Below are positions 23,883-33,294 of a stretch of DNA of 64,000 bases, piece after piece. Made by a program: the position numbers and the translations under genes. The stretch comes from Alphaproteobacteria bacterium. Its GTDB lineage: Bacteria; Myxococcota_A; UBA796; GCA-2862545. Every line of letters begins with the position of its first letter. The first letter of the stretch is position 1. The notes beneath the pieces were generated by a model that did not search any database, was not told the DNA's origin, and saw nothing but the letters and a program-made list of their open reading frames with translations. Location of the stretch: positions 186,001 to 250,000 of the forward strand of contig JACKER010000015.1 of the NCBI GenBank assembly GCA_020632925.1. Reading direction: 5' to 3'.

Positions 23883-24695
23883 CTACTGCTTCTGCTCGGG
23901 CGGGAGCGAGTCGAGGAACGCCTGCCACTGGGCGTTCTCGTTCAGCGAGAGATCGCAGCCCTTCTTGCGGGCGCTGGCCTCGATGTCCTCGATCCGCGAC
24001 GCGCTGCTCGGGTGCGTCGAGAGGAACTCGGGGATCTCGACGCCGTTGCTCTCGGACGTGAGCTTCTCGAAGAAGCCGGCGGTGCCGTCGGCGGCGTAGT
24101 CGGTCTCGCAGAGGTAGCGGACGCTGTACTCGTCGGCTTCGGCCTCGTCCTCGCGCGAGAACTCGAGGCCCACGAGCCCGGCGGCGATGTCGCCCGCGAG
24201 CCCGCTGTCGCCGCCGGTCACGAGGTTCAGGAGCTCGGTGATCCCGTACGCCTTCGTGAGCTGCTCGGTCGAGTGGCGGTTCGCGGCGTGCGCGATCTCG
24301 TGCCCCATGACGCCCGCGAAGTGGTCCTCCACCTCGAGGTACCGCAGCAGCCCCGTGTAGACGTAGATGAAGCCGCCGGGCGCCGCGAACGCGTTGAGCG
24401 TGGCGTCGTCGTAGATGAGGTGCGTCTCCCACTCGAACTTCTTGGCGTACTCGACCTCGCCGGTCGCCAGGATCTCGTCGCGGATGCGATCGAGGTGGCC
24501 GTAGGCGTCCGGGTACTCCGAGCGGTCGAGGATCACGCCGTACTCCTCGGGGTGGGCGGCGATCTCGTCGGCGAGCTGCTGCCCGAGGTCGATGTCGTCC
24601 TGCACCGTGAACAGGTTGATGTCGGTCAAGGTGCCGGCATCCTCGCAGCCGACGAGCAGCAGCGCGGACAGGGGGACGAGCAGGCGACGCGACAT
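23883..24695 (-). CDS. M48-family zinc metalloprotease lipoprotein (BepA/LoiP-like)
   Basis: 270 residues. MSRRLLVPLSALLLVGC is a lipobox signal. AGVMGHEIAHAANRHS (about residue 130) supplies the HExxH zinc site, and SREDEAEADEYSVRYL (about residue 183) the third ligand Glu. APGGFIYVYTGLL is the conserved strand before the active site. Family members such as BepA, LoiP and YcaL are periplasmic proteases for outer-membrane protein quality control. The ATG lies 44 bases after the kinase stop, so the two may form one transcript. Confidence 0.92.
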   Translation of the reverse strand: MSRRLLVPLSALLLVGCEDAGTLTDINLFTVQDDIDLGQQLADEIAAHPEEYGVILDRSEYPDAYGHLDRIRDEILATGEVEYAKKFEWETHLIYDDATLNAFAAPGGFIYVYTGLLRYLEVEDHFAGVMGHEIAHAANRHSTEQLTKAYGITELLNLVTGGDSGLAGDIAAGLVGLEFSREDEAEADEYSVRYLCETDYAADGTAGFFEKLTSESNGVEIPEFLSTHPSSASRIEDIEASARKKGCDLSLNENAQWQAFLDSLPPEQKQ

Positions 24696-24739
24696 GGACC
24701 CTCCAGGTCCAAGGTATACGACGCGACCCCCCATCGTCT

Positions 24740-27700
24740 TCACGGGAGGGCGGCGGCCGAGGCGGACGCGTCGTCCTCGAGGAGGGAAGCCAGCGCGGGC
24801 CTGGCTGCCACGATGTCGTGCGCGACCAGGGGGGCGGTGGCCCGATCCACCGCATCTCGCGCGAGCGCGGTGGCCCGCGCGAGGTCCCCGGCGCGGACCT
24901 CGATCTCGGCGAGGTCGGCGAGCATCTCCGGGAGGAGTGCGGCGACGTCGGGATCGTCGATGGTGGTCGAGAGCGTCAGCGCCCGCTCCAGCGAGGCCCG
25001 CGCGACATCGTCGACGTTGCGGTACGACGCCGCGGCGCCCCGACGGGACAGGAGCAGGACGAGCTCGGCGGCCTCCTCGCGGGTCCGCGGCTCGAACGAC
25101 TCGATCTTGTCGAGGTGCCCGAGCAGCGCGAGCGTCAGGCCCTCGTGGCGCCGCCCGAGGCTGTACAGGCCCGAGGCCCAGGCGTTGGCGAGGGTGGACG
25201 GCCAGTCGTCGCCCAGCAGCTGCCGAAGCGCGGGGCCCGTCGACACCAGCCGGACGTGCGCGAGGTGCTCCAGCAGCGAGCGACGCTCGTCGTCGGTGAG
25301 CTCGGGCAGCGTGCGCTGCAGGTCCGCCGCGTCGACGCGCATCGCGGCGGCGACCGCCCGGAGGTGGGCAGGCGCCTCGGGGCCGATCGCGGTGGTGTCG
25401 CCGTCCGCCAGGGCCAGCACGAGCGGGTCGGCGCCGGGTGCGCCACGGGCGACGGTGGCGCCGCGGATCGTCAACGACCGCAGCTGGGCCTGCGCGAAGG
25501 CGCTGGGGCTGCCGCTCGACAGGATCACGAGGTCCCACTCGCCATCGAGCGACTCGAAGTCGTGGCGAGGGGACTCGGCGCGCGAGACCACCCCGTCCTG
25601 CGTGCACCAGGCCGTGCCGTCGGGCTGGAGGAAGATGCCGTACCGGACGTCGGCGGCGACGTTGGGGCCCTTGCTGTCGCGCCAGGTGCCGTTCCCCCAG
25701 CACGGATCGTACCGCTCGACGACCTCGCCACCGCCGCGTCCGAGCAGCCCGAACCCGAGCATCGGAGCGGTCTCTCCGCGGGGAGCCAGGCCGATCCGTA
25801 GCGAGGTGTCCCACTCCATCGGCTCGATGTGCAGGTCGACGTTCAGGTCGAGCCACTCGCCGTCCCAGTCCAGCGGGAGACGCGCGAGCTCGCGGTCGCC
25901 CGTCCCCTCGAGCACCAGCTCGCGGCGGGCGCGGTCGCGGTGGACGGACAGCGGATCGTCGATCTGCCAGGCCGGATCGAGCGGGGTGTCGAAGCGGACC
26001 GCGATCTCGGGCCGGCGGTCGAGCTCGCGGAGCCTCCCGGCGCGCTCGGTCAGCTCCGCGTCCAGCAGACCGCGGCGCTCGAGCTCGACCAGCACCTCAC
26101 GCTCGCCGCGGTCGTCGCGCGCGGCGGCGAGGGAGCGCGCGGCGGCGACCAGGGCGTCGGGGGAGCCGGAGGCGTCGGCCTCGCGGTACAGCTCGGCGGC
26201 GCCTCGCGCGTCACCGGCGTCGAACAGCAGGTCCGCGGCCCGGAGGAGCGACGCCAGGCCCTCGGGCTTCGCGTACCGCAGGGTGGCGAGCTCGCGGTGC
26301 GCGTGGACGGCCTCCGCGATCCGCCCGACGTAGACGAGGTCCTCGGCGCGGTTCCAGGCGGCGGCGAAGGTGGGATCCTGGCGGTCGGGCGGCACGGCGC
26401 GCGGCGGGTGGGTGGGGGTGAGCACGGGCAGGTGCTCCTCGCCGACACCCAGCACCCAGATCCGCTGGTCGTCCCGGTCGTGGACCACGAGCTCGCTCGC
26501 ACCGTCCTCGTCGAGCTGAGCGGCGGCCAGGGGCGCGAGGTGCCCCAGCGTCAGCGAGTCGAAGCCCCCGTCGGGGCGCCGGATCAGCACGAAGGTGTCG
26601 CCCGTGGTGTCGACCGCGACGTCCTGCATCCCGTCGCCATCGAAGTCACCGACCACCAGACCGCTGCAGTTCGTGTCCCGGATGCGCTCGGCGCGCAGCT
26701 GGCCTCCGACCAGCACGAGCTCCCACAGCCCGCGCGGGGCACCGTACGGCGCATCCTCCGGCATGACGCGGAGGTTCGGGAAGATGTCGGCCTTGCACGC
26801 GAGCAACGACTCGTGCCCGTCCGGCCGGTGGATGGGGGCGAGGTGGGTGACCACCCCGAGCTTCTCCCGCGCTTGCACGCGGAGCTCGTCGGACCCGCTC
26901 TTCCCCTGGAGGAGGCGCACGTCGTACGCGCCCCACTCGCCCGCCGCCACCGCCAGCTCGGGCCGTCCGTCGTCGTCGAGATCGGTGCTGACGAGGTCGC
27001 GGATCTGCGAGTTGGAGGCCTGGGTCTCGGGGTGGGGCACGCTCTGGACCCAGCGCCCGTCGACGCGGCGCAGTCGGAAGAGCCGGCGCCAGGACCCGTA
27101 GTACAGCTCGTCCTCGCCGTCGCGATCGAGGTCCGCCGCCGTCGCCACGGTCAGCTCGCCCTCGGGCAGCGTGGCGTCGACCGACACCGACGTCGGCCCG
27201 ACGGCCAGGACGGTGGCGGCGGTGTCGCGGAACGCCGTGAGCAGCCAGGTGCCGTCGTGCGTCGTGAACGGGAACACCTGGTTCCCCGCGGCGGCGACCG
27301 GCAGGTGCAGGTCACGCACCACCGGGAGACCAGGCTCTGCGCCGATCAGCGCGAACCGGCCCTCCTGGTGCCAGAGGAAGCCGCCACCCGGCCAGGGGCG
27401 GAGGTCGAACCCGTGGAGCGCGGTGGGGGTGGCCTCGGTGAAGGCCCGCGCCACGCGGTCGGGTCCGTCGGACGGCAGGCCGAGCGAGGTGGCGCCGACG
27501 AGGTCGCGGTGCGCGGCCAGCGCGTCGCGTTGGAGCGTGCGCACCTCGGGCCCGGACGCCGACGGGGCGCCCCGCCGGCGGAGGGTGTCGACGCTGCTGA
27601 GCACGAGGTCGTACCGTTGCTCGTCGCGGGCGGCGCGCGCGAGCGCGAGCAACGCCTCGTCCTGATCCTCGGGGTACGAGGCCACTCCGTACGCCGTGGA

Positions 27701-29731
27701 CAGCGCGGACAGCCGCTCCTCGCCCTGGTCGGGACCGGACGCGTCCTCGGCGGCCGCGCGCCACGCGGCCACGAGCGCGTGGGTACCCGTGTGTTCGGGA
27801 CGCTCGACGAAGGTCTGGAACGCCGTGCGCGCCTCGTCCTCCCGCCCCTCGGCCCGCGCGCGCTCCATCCGCGCCCGGGCGCCCTCCCAGGCCTCCTGGG
27901 CGGCGTGCTCCCGCTCGGCGATGGCGCGGGCGGCGCCGAACCGGACGACGGCTCCGACCCCCGCGACCGCGAGCACGGCGACGGCGGCGACCAGGCCCGC
28001 GACGCCGAGCGAGGAGCCCCGCTTGCGGACGAACCAGCGCACGCGCTCGGAGATGGTGGGTTCGGCCGCTAGGATGGGCTCCCCGCGCAGGCAGCGCTCG
28101 AGGTCCTCCGCGAAGGCCTGCGCCGAGCGGTACCGGTCGCGCGGCGACAGCCGGAGCGCCTTCATGCAGATGGTGTCGACGGTCCGCGGCAGCTCGGGCA
28201 CCAGCTCGCGCGGGCTGCGTGCGTCGCCCGACAGGATCTTGCCGACGATCTGCAGCGGTGTGGCGCCTTCGTAGGGGACCTGCCCGGTCAGCGCCTCGTA
28301 GAGCAGGACGCCGAGCCCGTAGACGTCGGTGTGCGGTCCCATGCCCTCGATGTCGCCGGCGGCCTGCTCGGGCGCCATGTACATCGGGGTGCCGAGGACC
28401 TGGCCGGTGCCGGTGAGCCGGGTGTGCTCGCTGGCCGCATCGAGCGCGAGCCCGAAGTCCGCCAGGCGCGGCTCGACGCCTGCCTCGAGCAGCACGTTGT
28501 TCGGCTTCACGTCGCGGTGGAGCACGCCCGCCTCGTGCGCGTGGGCCAGGGCGTGGGCGACGCCGGCGGCGATGCGGACGGCCTCCTGCCAGTCGAGGCG
28601 GTTCGTGGGCTCGGCGCGCAGCCGCTCGAGCAGCGTCGGTCCCTCGACGAACTCCATCGCGAACCAGGCGCCGTCCTGGTGGCTGCCGATGTCGAGGACC
28701 TTCACGATGCCGGGGTGGTCGAGGCGCGCGACGGCCTGCGCCTCCTTCTTGAAGCGCTGGATCTCGCGTGCCCGAGCGAAGGTTCCGGACAGGAGCACCT
28801 TGAGCGCGACGCGACGGCGAAGCTCCGGGTCCTTCGCCTCGTACACCACGCCCACGCCGCCGCGGCCGACCTCGCGGAGGATCTCGTACCGCCCGACGCG
28901 ACGGGGGAGCGAACCCACGAGCGCGGGGTCCGCCGGTCCGGCGTCCGGCATCCAGGTCGGGTCGATCGAGCCGCTGGGCTCGTTGTCGCCGAGCGTGTCG
29001 CGCAGGATGTCCTGGAGGACCTGCCGGGCGTACCTCACGGAGGGGCGGACGTTGGGGTCGGGGTGCGTCAGGGTCAGGACGAGGTCGTGCAGGCCGCGGG
29101 GGAAGCTCGGGTCGAGCGACAGCGCCGCCCGGTCCTCGTGGCGCAGGGCTTGTGGCGGCACGCCTGCGACCAGCTCGTACAACACCACCCCGAGCGCGTA
29201 GGCGTCGCCGGCGCTCGTGGGGCGCCTGCCGTGGCCCAGCTCGGGCGGGAGGTACCGCGCGGCGCGGCTGAGGTCGTCCGTCGAGCTCTGGAGCTCGAAG
29301 CCACCGACGCGGGCGCGGCCATCGGGACGCAGCAGGACGTTCTCGGGCCGAAAGTCGCCGTGCACGACGCCGCGCTCGTGGGCGACGGAGAGGGCCTCGC
29401 ACAGCTGGACGCCGAGCTCGAGCGCCGTCCGGAGGTGCAGCATCGCGCCGCCCTCGGCCGTGAACGACCTCAGGCTCGTCCCCTGGACCGCCTCGGTCAC
29501 GAGGTAGAGCTCGTCGCCGCTCGTGGTCAACCCGAAGACGGCCTCGATGTTGGGGTGCTGGAGGCGAGCCAGGTTCGAGGCCTCCTCCTGGATCGAGGCC
29601 TCGTCGGGCCCTCTCACGGCGCGGAGGACGGCCTTCCTGAACGGCGAATCCTGGCGGTGGCACCGGTACCGCTTCTCACCGGGGAGTTGCTCCTCGATGA
29701 TCCATTCGCCGATGGCCATTCCTGCCTGCAC
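24740..29731 (-). CDS. tandem pseudokinase-kinase Ser/Thr receptor with FG-GAP repeats and a long helical C-terminus
   Basis: 1663 residues. Residues about 8-250 are a kinase fold with HGDFRPENVLL in place of HRDxKxxN and VGGFEL in place of DFG, so probably inactive. Residues about 280-550 are a Hanks-type kinase with GRGGVGVVYEA, VALKVLL, HRDVKPNNVLL, ADFGLALD and GTPMYMAPEQ all intact. A TM helix at about 575-597 separates the kinases from an outer part. This contains calcium-type FG-GAP blades (DLDRDGEDEL, DLDDDGRPEL, DFDGDGMQDV), a lectin-like beta domain (about 1280-1450) and a TPR-like helical C-terminus. The GTG at 29731 or ATG at 29719 could start it; neither has an ideal ribosome-binding site. 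Probably senses an external ligand and phosphorylates cytoplasmic targets. Confidence 0.9.
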   Translation of the reverse strand: MQAGMAIGEWIIEEQLPGEKRYRCHRQDSPFRKAVLRAVRGPDEASIQEEASNLARLQHPNIEAVFGLTTSGDELYLVTEAVQGTSLRSFTAEGGAMLHLRTALELGVQLCEALSVAHERGVVHGDFRPENVLLRPDGRARVGGFELQSSTDDLSRAARYLPPELGHGRRPTSAGDAYALGVVLYELVAGVPPQALRHEDRAALSLDPSFPRGLHDLVLTLTHPDPNVRPSVRYARQVLQDILRDTLGDNEPSGSIDPTWMPDAGPADPALVGSLPRRVGRYEILREVGRGGVGVVYEAKDPELRRRVALKVLLSGTFARAREIQRFKKEAQAVARLDHPGIVKVLDIGSHQDGAWFAMEFVEGPTLLERLRAEPTNRLDWQEAVRIAAGVAHALAHAHEAGVLHRDVKPNNVLLEAGVEPRLADFGLALDAASEHTRLTGTGQVLGTPMYMAPEQAAGDIEGMGPHTDVYGLGVLLYEALTGQVPYEGATPLQIVGKILSGDARSPRELVPELPRTVDTICMKALRLSPRDRYRSAQAFAEDLERCLRGEPILAAEPTISERVRWFVRKRGSSLGVAGLVAAVAVLAVAGVGAVVRFGAARAIAEREHAAQEAWEGARARMERARAEGREDEARTAFQTFVERPEHTGTHALVAAWRAAAEDASGPDQGEERLSALSTAYGVASYPEDQDEALLALARAARDEQRYDLVLSSVDTLRRRGAPSASGPEVRTLQRDALAAHRDLVGATSLGLPSDGPDRVARAFTEATPTALHGFDLRPWPGGGFLWHQEGRFALIGAEPGLPVVRDLHLPVAAAGNQVFPFTTHDGTWLLTAFRDTAATVLAVGPTSVSVDATLPEGELTVATAADLDRDGEDELYYGSWRRLFRLRRVDGRWVQSVPHPETQASNSQIRDLVSTDLDDDGRPELAVAAGEWGAYDVRLLQGKSGSDELRVQAREKLGVVTHLAPIHRPDGHESLLACKADIFPNLRVMPEDAPYGAPRGLWELVLVGGQLRAERIRDTNCSGLVVGDFDGDGMQDVAVDTTGDTFVLIRRPDGGFDSLTLGHLAPLAAAQLDEDGASELVVHDRDDQRIWVLGVGEEHLPVLTPTHPPRAVPPDRQDPTFAAAWNRAEDLVYVGRIAEAVHAHRELATLRYAKPEGLASLLRAADLLFDAGDARGAAELYREADASGSPDALVAAARSLAAARDDRGEREVLVELERRGLLDAELTERAGRLRELDRRPEIAVRFDTPLDPAWQIDDPLSVHRDRARRELVLEGTGDRELARLPLDWDGEWLDLNVDLHIEPMEWDTSLRIGLAPRGETAPMLGFGLLGRGGGEVVERYDPCWGNGTWRDSKGPNVAADVRYGIFLQPDGTAWCTQDGVVSRAESPRHDFESLDGEWDLVILSSGSPSAFAQAQLRSLTIRGATVARGAPGADPLVLALADGDTTAIGPEAPAHLRAVAAAMRVDAADLQRTLPELTDDERRSLLEHLAHVRLVSTGPALRQLLGDDWPSTLANAWASGLYSLGRRHEGLTLALLGHLDKIESFEPRTREEAAELVLLLSRRGAAASYRNVDDVARASLERALTLSTTIDDPDVAALLPEMLADLAEIEVRAGDLARATALARDAVDRATAPLVAHDIVAARPALASLLEDDASASAAALP

Positions 29732-29782
29732 GAGGAGATCCTAGCGCATCCCCAAGAAAAACGCCAGAATACCGTGCAACTA

Positions 29783-29835
29783 CTTTTCGGCTTGAAAAGC
29801 TGATTATTCAGGTACTGTTCACCACTTGTGAACAG
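29783..29835. promoter_or_regulatory. two adjacent small palindromes in an AT-rich gap before the kinase
   Basis: CTTTTC-GGCTT-GAAAAG (29783-29799) and CTGTTCAC-CACTT-GTGAACAG (29815-29835) are perfect inverted repeats, each with a 5-base centre. They lie 52-104 bases upstream of the kinase start in one of the few AT-rich stretches of the window, downstream of the 29935 gene. There is no T-run, so they look more like operators or promoter-proximal sites than terminators. The regulator is unknown. Confidence 0.5.
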
Positions 29836-29934
29836 CGGCCCGACGGGCGGACCTGCGATCTCCCCCAGCGGGACCTGCTGGACGACGGACGTCGAACGCC
29901 CCGCCACGCGGGGAGGCAGCTTCCGAGAAAGGGG

Positions 29935-30738
29935 CTAGTTCCCTTCGGTCTGCTGCATCCCGCTGAACGGCTCGAGGTGCAGGGTCTGGCCGTTGGCGGA
30001 GCTGAGGTGGACCGCGATCGGGGTCTCCTCGTTGCCGCGCTTGGGGAACTCGGTCAGCACCGCGTACTCGGATCGCTCGCGCTCGGTGCGCGTGTCCGGT
30101 CCGAGCCACTGCGGCGGCGTCTGGGTGTCGGGGCCGAACTTGAGGCGGACGAGGTTGCTGTCCGCACGCATCTCGGGGAGCCGCATCAGCACCTGGCTCT
30201 GGTCGCCCATGCCCCAGGACACACCGGACTTCAGCGTGATCTCGCTCATGTACCGGCCGAGGCCACCCTTGTAGCACTCGCGGCGCTCGGAGATCTCGAC
30301 GGTCCGCGGGAGCGTGGGGGTCGCGGGCGAGGGCCCGAAGTCGAAGATCATCGCCACGGTCTTGCAGTCGGCGTCGAGCGCCATCGCGGAGCGCTCCATC
30401 TTCGTGACGAAGTCCTCGGTCTCGCCGAGGTCCGTGACCTGGACCACGGCCCAGCGGCCGGACAGCGAGGTGGGCGGCGTGCCCACCGCCTCGCGCTTCT
30501 CCCGTCGAACGACGCGGGTCGCGGCGGTGTGCGAGGGTCCGGGCGCCGGGACGACCACCTGGTTCTCGGGCAGCGGCGCGTTGGGGTTCAACCCCGGCGG
30601 ATCCGGCTCGGGGAGCTGGACCTCGATGTGCTTGGGGTTGTGCGGCTCCTGGGCGCTCACCGTGGCGAGCGGCGCCAGGGCGACCGCTACCAGCGGCAGG
30701 ATCACGAACGGACGCAGGTTCCTCGAGGCGGTGGACAT
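29935..30738 (-). CDS. exported hypothetical protein
   Basis: 267 residues from the ATG at 30738, which has GGAG eight bases upstream. A GTG at 30747 overlaps the previous stop (GTGA) and would add three residues. The signal peptide is MSTASRNLRPFVILPLVAVALAPLATVSA. A Pro-rich spacer (PEPDPPGLNPNAPLPENQVVVP) is followed by a beta-rich domain with LSGRWAVVQVTDLGETEDFVTKM and KTVAMIFDFGPSPA, resembling lipocalin-like or META-type folds (weak). It is the last gene of the block that begins with the ABC transporter. No function assigned. Confidence 0.7.
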   Translation of the reverse strand: MSTASRNLRPFVILPLVAVALAPLATVSAQEPHNPKHIEVQLPEPDPPGLNPNAPLPENQVVVPAPGPSHTAATRVVRREKREAVGTPPTSLSGRWAVVQVTDLGETEDFVTKMERSAMALDADCKTVAMIFDFGPSPATPTLPRTVEISERRECYKGGLGRYMSEITLKSGVSWGMGDQSQVLMRLPEMRADSNLVRLKFGPDTQTPPQWLGPDTRTERERSEYAVLTEFPKRGNEETPIAVHLSSANGQTLHLEPFSGMQQTEGN

Positions 30739-30743
30739 CGGGG

Positions 30744-31400
30744 TCACTCCGGCTTCTCGTTCGCGGGCTCGGACCCGGAACCCATGTTGCTCGCGGCGCG
30801 CTCCGCCGCCTTGTGCTCGAGGAGCGCCGTCACGTAGTCAGGCCGCGCGGTGTCGGGGGTGCGGAGGCGGACGACGGCGCCGTCCGGGGTGCGCATCTCC
30901 CAGCGCCACTTCTCGCCGCGGACGCGGGCCACCGGGTATTCCCCGGCGTCCACGCGGGCCTCGCAGGCCGTCGGTCCCTGGATGGCGGCCGTGTCCATCG
31001 GGAGGGTGCGGGCGCGGGCCTGCGTCCCCTCGGTCACGATCCAAGCGCCCTTCTCGACGTCCCAGGTGGCCGGGACCCGGGCGGTGACGGTGCACCCGTA
31101 GTACTCGTCGCCCTTGCCGCCGGGCTTCTTCACCGGGCAGAGGATGTCGGTCGTGGCCTCGAGGTGGCCCAGGCGCTTCCCGTCCTTCTCGTCGCCGCCG
31201 GTGTCGGAGAACGACCAGATCTGCCGCCCCCACAAGCACCCCGGATAGCTCGGGAGGAGGGCTTCGGTGGCATCGACCTCGCCAGTGGCGATCTCCACCT
31301 GGTGGAGCTGCCACGTGCCCACCAGCTCTTCGGGTGGAGCGTTCTTGTCGCCTTGGCAGGCGACGGCGAGAAGTGCGAAAGCGACGAGCGGTCGGTGCAT
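30744..31400 (-). CDS. lipocalin-like lipoprotein
   Basis: 218 residues. MHRPLVAFALLAVAC is a lipobox signal. EELVGTWQLHQVEIATGE resembles the N-terminal GxW strand of lipocalin-like domains. Later strands (GRQIWSFSDTGGDE, KWRWEMRTPDGAVVRL) fit a small barrel, and Cys residues may pair. Its stop overlaps the next gene by GTGA, and the two small secreted proteins have the same general plan (GTWQL / GRWAV), so they may act together. It starts 61 bases after the 610-residue protein ends. Confidence 0.7.
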   Translation of the reverse strand: MHRPLVAFALLAVACQGDKNAPPEELVGTWQLHQVEIATGEVDATEALLPSYPGCLWGRQIWSFSDTGGDEKDGKRLGHLEATTDILCPVKKPGGKGDEYYGCTVTARVPATWDVEKGAWIVTEGTQARARTLPMDTAAIQGPTACEARVDAGEYPVARVRGEKWRWEMRTPDGAVVRLRTPDTARPDYVTALLEHKAAERAASNMGSGSEPANEKPE

Positions 31401-31461
31401 CGTGACCCCGGTGCGCGCGGAGGCTCCGTCCTACCCGAATCGGAGCCCGCTGCCAAGCGAG

Positions 31462-33294
31462 CTACCGCTTGAGGCCCTTGTAGTCGAAGCCGACCCACAG
31501 CCGCTCGTCGAGGGCCAGCAGCTTCTCGAAGTACAGCGGCTGGCCGTCCAGGGGCAGCGTCACCTCGACGGGCGCGGCACCCTCACCGAGCGCTCCACTG
31601 GCGAGCGTGCTCGCTGCGGCCTGCTGTACCGGAGCGTTCATCTCGTCGTAGCTGTACACCTGGGCCGCGGCTGCGGGTCGGGACAGCCAGGAGACCCGGC
31701 GGAGCGTGCCGTCCCGCGTCTTCTTGGGCACCTTGGCGTCGCTCGGGACCATGACCGTCCAACCGACCCAGGTGGAGGGCGCGTCGGCGAGGGGCAGGCT
31801 CGCCTCGAAGCGTCCGCGTCCGTTCTCCGGGGGTGTACCTCCTTCGACGTAGACCACACGGACCTCGAAGGCCGCGAGCTCGCCGCCGACCCCCTGGCTG
31901 CGCACCAACGGGACCAGCAGCTCTCCCTCGGCGGCGCGCGCCGGGGTCACGGCCCGACCCGCGACGGACGCGGACCACAGCTCGGCCCCGTCGGGCAGCG
32001 CGAGGCGGAGGTACTGGCGACGGTTGTTCCGGACCTGGTACCGCACGGACGTGAGGCGGCGACCGTCTCGCGTGAACGCGGTCTGCGCCTCGGCCTGGTC
32101 GAGGAGCGTGACGAGCACGTCGACGTCCTCGTGCTCGTCGACGGTGAGCGGGATGGCGGCACCGTCCCCGAGGTACTTGAAGCCCAGCAGGATCGGGGTG
32201 CCGGTGATGCCCACGAGGGTGGCGGGCAGCGTGCGCACGTCGACCGGCGCGGCACCCTGCACGGTTCCCGGCCGCAGCTCGAGGTTGCCCAGCGACTGGA
32301 CGCCCACGAAGCCCTTGCTCCGCTCGACGCCCACCTGGCGGACCAGCGGCACGTCGGTGGCGTCCGAGCCGGGCGGGAGCACGCGCTCGAGGTCGAGGAC
32401 GAGGGTGTAGCTGCCCTCGGCGGCGTAGTTGAGGAGGACCGTGAGCAGGCCTGCGTCGTCGGCGCTCCAGTCGCGCAGACCGGGCCCCGCGACGCCGAGG
32501 ACGGTCATGTCCTTCGGCACCTGGAGCTTCAGGGTGTCGATCCCGGCGAACAGGATGGTGTCCTGGACGGTGACGTGGGCGGTGAGGAGCCCGTCGCCGA
32601 CGCCCACCAGCGAGTGGATCTCGCTGTAGACCCGGGAGGCCTGCTTCTCGGTCTCCGCGACCTCGCGCTGCCACTGCACCGACAGCGCGCCGGTGGCGGG
32701 GAGCGTGGCGGTGACGACGCGGCGCCCGCCGACGGTGCGGTCGGACTGCAGGCGCGCGTTGGCGACGCTGAAGTCGAGCGCGTCGGTCGCTGGCACGGCG
32801 AGCTGGAGCGTGGTGGCACCCGACGGCGCGAGCTGGAACGAGAAGCCCGTGCTGCCCTCGCTGGTCGCCACGGCCGCCGCGAAGCGGACCGTCACCTCGA
32901 AGGCGCCCTGCTGGTCGGTGACGAGGGTGTACCAGCCGTTCTCCAGCACGACCGGCGCGTCCTTCCCGCCGATGGTGGCGCTCTGGACGGCGACCTCGGC
33001 GGGCAGCAGCGGCACGCGGACCCAGAACCCGGGCTTGCGCAGGTTCTCGACCTTGAAGCGGGCGCTCAGCACGGCGGACACGGGCTCGCCGTCCTCGAGC
33101 ACCACCTCGCCGTCGTAGGCGGCCGACGCCAGCGCGAACTCCCGCGGAGCGTCCGCGGGTCGATCGGGTCGCACCTTGCCCTGTTCGTAGAGCCTGAGGA
33201 ACTCGTCGAGCGGCAGCGTCACCTGGTCGGTGGTCGGCTCGGCGTGGGCGGCGGTCGCGAGGGACCACAGCAGGAGCAGGGACAGGCGCTTCAC
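31462..33294 (-). CDS. large exported beta-rich protein, partner of the 885-residue protein
   Basis: 610 residues from a GTG preceded by GAGGAGG and overlapping the previous stop (GTGA). The signal peptide is MKRLSLLLLWSLATAAHA. It opens with VTLPLDEFLRLYEQGK and contains repeated beta-domain signatures (FWVRVPLLPAEVAVQSATIGGKDAPVVL, then ENGWYTLVTDQQGAFEVTVRF), ending VGFDYKGLKR. The pattern resembles large surface proteins of Planctomycetes and Myxococcota with no assigned function. It shares strand-level similarity with the N-terminal part of the upstream 885-residue protein, so the pair may have arisen by duplication. Probably periplasmic or surface, encoded with an ABC/HlyD/TolC set. Confidence 0.75.
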   Translation of the reverse strand: MKRLSLLLLWSLATAAHAEPTTDQVTLPLDEFLRLYEQGKVRPDRPADAPREFALASAAYDGEVVLEDGEPVSAVLSARFKVENLRKPGFWVRVPLLPAEVAVQSATIGGKDAPVVLENGWYTLVTDQQGAFEVTVRFAAAVATSEGSTGFSFQLAPSGATTLQLAVPATDALDFSVANARLQSDRTVGGRRVVTATLPATGALSVQWQREVAETEKQASRVYSEIHSLVGVGDGLLTAHVTVQDTILFAGIDTLKLQVPKDMTVLGVAGPGLRDWSADDAGLLTVLLNYAAEGSYTLVLDLERVLPPGSDATDVPLVRQVGVERSKGFVGVQSLGNLELRPGTVQGAAPVDVRTLPATLVGITGTPILLGFKYLGDGAAIPLTVDEHEDVDVLVTLLDQAEAQTAFTRDGRRLTSVRYQVRNNRRQYLRLALPDGAELWSASVAGRAVTPARAAEGELLVPLVRSQGVGGELAAFEVRVVYVEGGTPPENGRGRFEASLPLADAPSTWVGWTVMVPSDAKVPKKTRDGTLRRVSWLSRPAAAAQVYSYDEMNAPVQQAAASTLASGALGEGAAPVEVTLPLDGQPLYFEKLLALDERLWVGFDYKGLKR

